Part shown: piece by piece, positions 56,886 to 64,000 of the stretch
Layout of the letters: each line of letters opens with the position of its first letter
How positions within the stretch are numbered: position 1 is the stretch's first letter
Assembly (NCBI GenBank): GCA_011800155.1
Contig: CM022376.1
Location: 1,984,001 to 2,048,000 of the forward strand
Length of the DNA stretch: 64,000 nt
Direction: 5' to 3'
Source: Flammulina velutipes
Taxonomy: Eukaryota > Basidiomycota > Agaricomycetes > Agaricales > Physalacriaceae
Translations under genes and position numbers: made by a program
Notes under the pieces: generated by a model
The model's input: the letters and a program-made list of their open reading frames with translations, nothing else
Database searches by the model: none
What the model was told of the DNA's origin: nothing

Positions 56886-58815
56886 GGTATGTGGCCAACC
56901 ACTAGCACAGCTTCAAGTGGAAAAGTTGGAGATCAGGAGATTGGGGGATTCTTCCGCACCGGTACCTCGCGCGGTGACGGATTATATGGACTCGCAGTGG
57001 GGACAAAAGGCAATGAGGCCAACAATTAGCGCAGATGGTATGGAGTTCGCCGTAGATACCGCCTTTGATGACACAATAGAAATCTTCGGATGTCCAATCC
57101 AAGGCAACCACTTTGAATAGACATACGATCTACGACATTTGTACCATCAAATGCAGGATGCACTCGGCATTCACAATAAGAACTATACATGTACCTGTTG
57201 GGTGTCAGATTGGAATCTCTAGGTCTAAGGTGTACTTACCACACAAATTTTCAACAGCGTCGGTATTCCCTCCCCCAGCCGACGTCGAACAGTACTGTAT
57301 CATGAGGCAAAGAACCTTAGCTGAATGGAGAATCGATTGAAATGTGCCTCGAGCACGGAGAAGGTACCGGGTATTGCCGGCCCGCCCATCCGCTCACAGT
57401 TAGCGCATCGTTCCAGATATCACCACCGTCCTTGACTAGGGCAGGCTGTATTGCCCTGCAATAGTATTAGTGATGGAACACGTCGAGCTATATTAATACC
57501 TTGCCGCCCTCCTCATCTGCATTTTCTCGAACACAGCACCCTTAGTCGACCACGACGGTACTGCTTTCTTGAAGAATCGTCTATCCACCAGTAGCGTGTG
57601 CGTGCTGTGCAAACGGGCGGCTGCGCCTCAACGGTATGGCGCGGGGAGCTCTGGTAGTCCTCAAAGAAATGTCCGACTCGATGTTGAGCCCATGAAAAGA
57701 GCTTGCAAGGCGGGAATAACGAGTAGAGTTGAACGGAGACAGTGATGGACCATTTCAACGCTCTGGAGCGAGCCCCCGTTGATCTCTACACGCGCCAGTC
57801 AGCTTTGTCGGAGAGTGTACCCGTGTACTGGAAGAACAAACATACGAGACGGGCGACGTGGATGGGAACGTGTCAAATATGGATGTAGGCGCCCAGAAAT
57901 GTTGGAGCGGCTGGGCTGAGCTTGCAACCTCTTCACTGTCGTCCGCCAGTAATTATTTAAACTCCCTAAAGCCTCGCCATCGAACATTCTCCGGCGCGAT
58001 TCGGAGGCTCTTCAACCAACAACCGTCATGGAAGTATGAGCGATAGGATCTTTCCATCTGAAACGACAGTGTCAACGATCGTAGGTTGGCCAAAAGATGC
58101 AAAGACGACATACATCTGCACCCCGCCTACCGGAGGAAACGAGATGTCCGTGGATGCTTGGAGAGTAGTGGATCCCTAAGCGCCTGGAGCCGGCATTGTG
58201 AGAAGGACGCAGTGCATCGAATAACAATGAAGCAAATAGCAATGTTTGAGCAATGCTCCTGTATTTACGGAAAGTGTTGGCGTCGCTGTCAGTTTCCAGA
58301 GAACGGCATTCGCGGCTAGAGTCATCTAGGCAATTTCGCTTAGGTGCGGTTCGCTGAAGACGCAATGAGTGAATGATGTCCTGGAAGAATGAGGGGATGA
58401 AGGCAGGAAGAAAGAGAGGAGTTCGAGCATCGCGTGGCTGGTGACGATCACGTGTATCGACGTGGGCGCGCCGCCTCCGAGCCACAAATCCATTGCGAAT
58501 TCCTCAATGGCATTCCCTTTTTTCATGTGAGTATTCAGTATGTGAGCATTTAGTACGAATTACACAAGATGTATCTCTTGTACATACGAGTTTTACGGGA
58601 TATGTACATTGAGCCGCGGCAATTACCGCTCGCCCCTCTTCCTTGACTCTGCATCCGGCAAAGATCCCATTAACCTTCGGGGCGCTTATTCCTTGCATTC
58701 AGTTTACGAAGCAGCAGTCACATAATGCTTCTTTTAGCGCGTCTGCCACGATACGTTCATATAAATATCGAAACCACGGATTCCCGTGCGAGATCCGTCC
58801 TTCCTTCTCGCCCCA
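56886..58815. other. duplicated 5' flank of DUF6535 gene 3, then intergenic
   Basis: 56886-57410 resembles 7075-7611 (inverted), the 5' flank of gene 2. From 57410 to 58815 several frames of 60-137 codons exist on both strands (for example 57858-58046 plus and 58072-58485 minus). I found no combination that forms a convincing gene. Confidence 0.45.
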
Positions 58816-61800
58816 ATGGCCACAATTTCGGAGCTCTCAAGCTTGCTGTCTGACCTTTCTACCAAAGAGGATAAGACCTCTGCATTATACAGCTACCTGG
58901 AAGCTCAAGGAACCGAAACTCGAGAATTTTCAGTCTTGCTTCCTTCTTCCAACACGCCGCGACAAGAACAAGAAAAATCTGATAGTCTGGCGGCTCTAGT
59001 CTCGAAACATGGTCTCCAGGATGTCCTCGCCAATATCTGTTCATCGCCCGAGCTGCTGGAACGTATCACTGGTAAAGCCAAGCCCAAACGAGGCTCGGAG
59101 TACCCTCCTCCCATACAACGCCTCGGATGCGCCAATTACGATATCAGAGCAGATCGTTTCTGCCCAGAAGGAGGAAAGCAAACATGCGCGCGCTGCTCAC
59201 TGGTCAAGTATTGTTCGAAGAACTGTCAGGTTGAGCATTGGCGCTTCCATAAGCTCGGTGGGTCCGCTTCTTTCATAATATTCTCGTCATCCCTAACGGA
59301 GTTCCAGATTGCAAGAACCCGCTTAATTCAAAGACCTGGAGGCCTGACTGGATCGTGAACGAAAGGACACCACAGTTCCACAACTTAGTTGATAACACTT
59401 CCGACTACAAGAGCTTTGGCATGGGAATGTCGCTGTAGGGTTTGCTATTCTGTCCATTTAACGTCCATACTCAGTTCAAATATATAGCTGGGGGAACATG
59501 CCCGCGATCGATGTGTTAAAGCTGGCTCAGAACGAAGGCAAAGACAAATCCAAGAACGCAGACTTTTCGCTCGCATTTGTCGGTGAGTCGTGACCTGACA
59601 TGATTTGCCATGATACACTAACGTGATCTTTTCGCGACGTGAAGCCTGTGGCGACTTGCGAAACGTCATCAGGACGGTCAATGAACTCCCGAACGACTAC
59701 TCGGGTACTCTATCCTTATTGCTCAACGATCATAACCCAATCACAATATCTCGAAACTTGGTTCTTTTACTCATATTGACTGCACTTCCCGATCTTGTAG
59801 TAGCCATTCCCTCATATTTTGGAGCTTCTTGCTGAAATTTCAATACAGCGGTTTCCAAAATTCTTGCCCACGCGCAAAAGTGATCACATCAAAAATAAAC
59901 AATTCAAACAATTCGAAAAAATCCGAAAAAATCAAATAAATGTCTTTGCGCCTACTTACAGCCTTGGAATGACACCCAGAGGTTAGATATAATGTCCAGC
60001 CTTCTATTCCTGCACGTCCTATACGTCGCGGGGTGGTGAGTTGTGAGCCCGAACTTCCCGAAGCTTTCCGAAGCTATATGATGTATACACAGTCTGGTGG
60101 GCCACTTACCATGGGAATGGGCTCAAAGGATGGTCAAATCTTATTCATATGGTTTGCATAAATGTTTAATAACCATATCCAACCTTTCCACGAGGATCCT
60201 GGATGATTGTATGTGGCGCACCTTCACCTAAGACTATGGGGAACCCGGAATATTCTTTGGGCTCAAGGTATTGTTAAGAATGCTTACATTGCCTCTCTAT
60301 ATATGCAACTACATAGAAAGCACAGTCCAGGATTCATTATTAGTGTAACACTCACTTGCGTCAAGAGTTGGGGCACTGTTCTGGGTAGAAATAGGCCCCA
60401 AGATGTGTTCTTCCTGTTGGGATGCAGCACATGTCTACTTTCTTGGTCTTGTACAATTGATTCTAATCATAGATTATATCTTCGTCGTGTTGTAGTTGTG
60501 GCGCCGTAATACGCCACCCTATCAGCCACGTCATCACCGGCAATTGCCGTGAATGGCACGACAGAATTATTGGACGTGCTGGCAGGTCCTCCGTCCGTCG
60601 TGACGTATATAGCATGCTCGTACAACTTATTGGATAGGGAATATGATTTTATGTGCCACTAAAATGAATGGAATCCGTGTTTCCTGTATTTTTTTGAATT
60701 CTTTGGATTTTCTTGATTTATTTGTTTTTGATTTGATCACTTTTGCGCATGGGCAAGAATTTTGGAAACCGCTGTATAGGAGGAGGCCGCCGAACATGCA
60801 CTTCACTTCTGGTATTCAGCCTTCCTGCCTCTGACCTATACATCCCGCGTTCTACCCCGTCTTCTAAACACTGAAACTCTCAAACGGCACAACACGTCTC
60901 CAGTACAGGTTACCGAATCCACAACTCTTCGCGTGCATTTTGATGACCTCACCTGGACCCAACTTGTAAGAAGTCTAGGAAACAACAAAATCTCTCCCAG
61001 CGACGCAAGCAACGCTTTCATCGCAGTGATGAAATCGCCGCATCGTGTGGATTTCGCTCATCGCACTTACCTTCCACTCAAGCCTCCCCACCGTTTGGCG
61101 ATCGATCATTGGCGAACATACGGCCTCTTTCTTCCTTTCGGAGAACCGAACCACCATATGAACTTGCCCAATCCCTGGCTATTCTCGAAGGCGGACAATG
61201 GAGCTATTAGTGTGTACCTCAAAGATAGTAAGAGTCCTCTTTCTGGCTGGGAGTAAGTCCTGTTAAGCCTTTTCCGTGATGTGGTGCTCATTATCGCTGG
61301 TAGCCTCGATAGCGTAATGGCTGCAGGGAAAGAACACGGCGTTACCGAATTTGACCTGATGGGGTGCGGGTTCTTCTACGTCAAAGACCAGTTGCTGGAA
61401 TTTGCCCGACGGTTGAAGAAGTTCAAGATCGACATATCACTCCACAATCAGGACGCGTTGCGCATCCCCGCTGTCCTTTCTGGCTTTCCCTCAGCCCCGA
61501 AGACGTTTGATCGTGTCGAAGTGTCGAACATCGTCGATTCCGCCTATTGTGGCATAGGTCCTGTCCTCGAGGTATATGGTCCGCTCCTGAACAAGAAGAA
61601 TAGTCTTGCTGCTATCATTGGACTGTTCATGAATTGGACCAAGGAGATGCCTGCTGGGAGTATCTTCAGTGCCGGCAGAGAGATGAAGGACAAAATGTCG
61701 CAAGCAGCGCTTATACTGCGGGACAGACTCCCGAGGGTGTGTTTCTTCAAAAATTATGCACATTTCGTCAGTGTTACTAAAAAAGGTTCACAGGTATCGG

Positions 61801-62238
61801 AGGCGGCCAGAATTCAGTCTATGGCGAAACTGCAAGGGAGACCAGAGGATAATTTCCTGACGCATGGCACCGACAATCTCGACGCATTCCTCGAGAACTC
61901 CAAGGAATTTTTCGCATTCTTGAGCTCTAAAAAGGTGCAGGATTATGAACAGAAGGTTGGATTGAAGATGCGCCAGATAAACAGAGTTGTGTCACCCGTA
62001 AGCACCGCTCGTCTACTTAACGGCCGTGTACTAAATCTTATGCTATTCAGCGTCTACACACTCCTCTTGGCTCCAAACACTCGGCTATTGTGGACGTGAC
62101 GAACGACGAAGCATGGTACCGACTCGTGAGTAGTCTTCGCATTTTGAGTATTTCGCCAATGTCTCAATACTTACACGATAGACCGCTATCGATGCTCCCA
62201 CATGTCTCGAGAGATATGTGGAATGGCAGCTGAAATGA
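58816..62238 (+). CDS. MYND-finger, DUF4470-like protein
   Basis: Eight exons (58816-59257, 59308-59434, 59488-59582, 59645-59796, 60780-61252, 61304-61997, 62051-62125 and 62182-62238) with consistent phases give about 704 residues. Residues about 115-150 form a MYND zinc finger (CPEGGKQTCARCSLVKYCSKNCQVEHWRFHKLDC), usually a protein-interaction module. Next comes a DUF4470-like block (ACGDLRNVIRTVNELPNDYSG, SRNLVLLLILTALPD, ALHFWYSAFLP). The C-terminal region has HRLAIDHWRTYGLFLPFGEP, GWDLDSVMAAGKEHG and LMGCGFFYVKDQL, typical of the large Agaricomycete MYND family. Intron 4 (59797-60779) is 983 bp because a 929-bp element inserted near its acceptor; all other introns are about 50 bp. If that intron is spliced the protein is intact. 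Confidence 0.85.
59844..60776. mobile_element. 929-bp Tc1/mariner-type element with TA duplication
   Basis: Element 59846-60774 starts CAGCGGTTTCCAAAATTCTTG and ends in its reverse complement. The inverted repeats extend about 50 bp with a few mismatches, and TA lies directly outside both ends. No transposase frame is present, so it is non-autonomous. It sits within intron 4 of the MYND gene with its right end 5 bp before the intron's final AG, leaving the acceptor TATAG intact. Confidence 0.85.
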
Positions 62239-62267
62239 GAGAAAGTTCAAATACATGATCTATGTAA

Positions 62268-62765
62268 TTAGGACTGTGCAATAGTTATCGACCGTCTATC
62301 GTTCTGAAGTTCAAATTTACGTTTAGTTGGATATCGGCCGCAGAAGTTGGCTTGGGGATGTACTATGGAGTCGGCGGGCTGGAATTTCTGCTCTAGTACT
62401 GCTAGGGATAAAGACATCTCCGCGAAGTCGAACAATTCGACGGGATTGCCTCGATGACTCGGAAGAGGCTGATATCCAATGAGATCGGCCCAAGTGACAG
62501 CCTTGGAGCGGTGCTTGCGTCTGTCCAGCGGTGGGTGCCGCTTCGCCAGGCGAGCATTGGAATAAGGAGATTGACGAGCATGAGCTCTGCCTATGTGGCG
62601 TCAAGTCAGGTCGGTGTGGGACTGGCGGCGCCACTAACCTTCCTTCCTCTGGATGTTCTTCAGAATTGAACTGGGACATATGCTAGCCCGATGGCGGGGT
62701 TGGAAGCTGGCCGTCGAGGAATATCCGCGCTGGATGAATGGAGACGGGGAGTGGCTGTAGGACAT
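62268..62765 (-). CDS. hypothetical two-exon protein
   Basis: Exons 62639-62765 and 62268-62590 join at phase 1 through a 48-bp intron to 149 residues. The start MSYSHSPSPFIQRGYSSTAS and the following stretch are disordered, Ser/Arg-rich and basic (RLAKRHPPLDRRKHRSK). The second half, AVTWADLIGYQPLPSHRGNP, VELFDFAEMSLSLAVLEQKF and a basic end, looks folded. No family recognised. It is convergent with the MYND gene, the stop codons being only 29 bp apart, so the 3' ends of the transcripts probably overlap. Confidence 0.6.
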
Positions 62766-63118
62766 TGTGAGGGTTGAGAGAGAAAGAAAGTACAACAATA
62801 GGATAAGCGTGATTTCGGTAACGGTCAGATGGATTATTGCTGTACGTGACATAATGTGGCGGGAACGCCACAATTACTGGTAAAACAATATTAGAAGGAA
62901 TCAAGAGTCCGAGGGTTTTCAATGCCAGTAATGACTTGGTGGATCGCAAAGTATAGTATAACCTTTGGCATCTCGGTGCAAAGGCAAGCGTGGCAATGTG
63001 CGAGAACCACGTGTTCGTGCTTGATCCCTACCACCACCACCTTCGTGGCGTTAAAATGCAAGCAGATGGCAAGTTCGCTTTTCGACCTGATAAAGTGCCG
63101 TTATTCACTTGAATATAG
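62766..63118. other. divergent intergenic region
   Basis: Lies between the small minus-strand gene and the F-box-like gene. An upstream exon of the latter may lie here (for example a Met-led frame around 62997-63110), but the junction is unresolved. Confidence 0.4.
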
Positions 63119-64000
63119 ACCATTGGCTACCCATAGAGATCTGGGAGCAAGTCATCGACCACAATCACAACGATCCGGACGCGCTCAAAGCCTGCGCGCT
63201 AACTTGCTCGGCATTCCTTCCAGTCAGCCAGCTACACCTCTTTCGCGAGGTCGTAATTGTTAGAGAGTCCAACGGCCGCCCTCGAAAGTCCGGTCGTGGC
63301 AGACTATACAGCCCGTCCAAGCTGCTGTCTTTGTTCGACGAAAATCCTCATCTCGTCCACCTCGTCAAATCCGTCGCCTTGGATGATCGTGTCTTGGAGA
63401 CAGAGGACGCATTCGAGCTCAGTCAGATATTCTCTCGACTCCCAGCCATCACGGATGCCGCAGTCATCTTCCCAACGGCCTCCCATTTCTCGCGGTTCCA
63501 ACCATTCTCCAATAAATTATTCCTTGAGCTCTTCTCACTCTCGACTATCACCTCGCTTGACCTTTCTCCCAGTCTATTTCGCGATTCTATCGAGCTCAAC
63601 TCCCTTCTACACCAATGTACCAGCCTCCAGCATTTCGCCTGGCACCAGGTAGATGCTTTTCAATGGGACCGCCATCCTCGACGACCCGGTCTCCCGCCAC
63701 AGTCTCTCAAGTCTCTTCATCTCTCTGGCTTCCAGGCTTACCCTCTTCAGCCCTTCCTACAACGTCGCGCGCCAGTCAATCTCAACAACCTCGAGGAACT
63801 CACGATTAGCATCGACAATTCCGACCTCGACCTTTGCGTTCGCTCCATCCACGACCTCTTCCACATCGTTAGTAGCTCGCTGACCCATCTCACTGTCAAC
63901 GGGTGGACTGCTTCTGGGCGTTGTAAGTCTATCCTTCTAGATGCCCTCTCTATGTTTACCGTTTCTAGATTTAGAATTCCCCCTCGACTTTACGGAGCTA
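63119..64000 (+). CDS. F-box-like/LRR protein, partial at both ends
   Basis: An open exon from an acceptor (AATATAG) at 63118 reads HWLPIEIWEQVIDHNHNDPD, then ALKACALTCSAFLPVSQLHL. This is the F-box-like pattern (LP-E-I-x-x-x-I-I, then L-x-x-C-x-L-x-C) with the usual Phe-Arg-E-V after it. It is followed by Leu-rich segments spaced like LRR-type repeats (LFSLSTITSLDLSPSL, QSLKSLHLSGF, NLNNLEELTISID, SSSLTHLTVNG). F-box proteins recruit substrates to SCF ubiquitin ligases; Agaricomycetes have many of uncertain role. The exon ends with a GTAAGT donor at 63923, and an acceptor near 63969 begins the next exon, which leaves the window. The first exon with the start codon was not identified. Confidence 0.7.

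Noticed and set aside
1..64000. CRISPR array, bacterial operon or phage module
   Set aside because: Intron-rich eukaryotic genes throughout; no regularly spaced identical short repeats with spacers.

Overview
The window is nuclear DNA of a filamentous basidiomycete, most likely an Agaricomycete. Genes are short and intron-dense, with GT-AG introns of mostly 45-56 bp. Several families are typical of mushroom-forming fungi: DUF6535 membrane proteins, a MYND/DUF4470 protein, a fungal OTT_1508-like deaminase, an orphan seven-helix membrane protein and a berberine-bridge-like FAD oxidase. Eukaryotic tRNA genes with an intron are also present. Exon models were built by hand from reading frames, splice sites and phase agreement.

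Layout. 0-6 kb: a broken fucosyltransferase-like pseudogene, a small unknown gene (-) and DUF6535 gene 1 (-). 7.6-10.7 kb: DUF6535 gene 2 (+). 11-15.5 kb: a small lysine-rich protein gene (+), a start-less copy of the CSTF2 (cleavage stimulation factor) gene (-) and an SRPK-type kinase (-). 15.7-17.5 kb: a long perfect-loop hairpin, a conserved unknown gene (-) and tRNA-Pro (+). 17.6-21.4 kb: a cytochrome P450 (-) and a three-finger C2H2 protein (-). 23.0-24.8 kb: a tRNA cluster Ala-Pro-Ala (-) and a seven-helix membrane protein (-). 25.5-27.4 kb: a RIB2-like deaminase (-) and an HNH-nuclease-domain protein (+).

27.5-35.7 kb is the most unusual part. A 495-bp MITE with an 8-bp target duplication sits just before the start codon of an OTT_1508-like deaminase gene. 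That gene is cut in two, between the two halves of its zinc site, by a 5.67-kb segment. The segment has 97-bp terminal inverted repeats and an 8-bp target duplication. It carries a dead integrase fragment, a decayed protein kinase, a second inverted-repeat pair around a tiny three-exon gene, and an unknown two-exon gene.

36-44.5 kb: a berberine-bridge-like oxidase (-), tandem decayed copies of a coiled-coil protein gene leading to the intact gene (-), the intact CSTF2 gene (+) and a secreted protein (+). 46-57 kb: an unknown gene (+), DUF6535 gene 4 (-), a DUF6535 pseudogene (-) and DUF6535 gene 3 (-), which is an inverted near-copy of gene 2 including its upstream region. 58.8-64 kb: a MYND/DUF4470 gene (+) with a 929-bp TA-flanked element in an intron, a small unknown gene (-) and an F-box-like/LRR gene running off the end.

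Overall the window is a duplication-rich, transposon-invaded region. Conserved housekeeping genes (CSTF2, SRPK, RIB2-like) are interleaved with expanding or dying lineage-specific families, and several duplications are inverted relative to each other.
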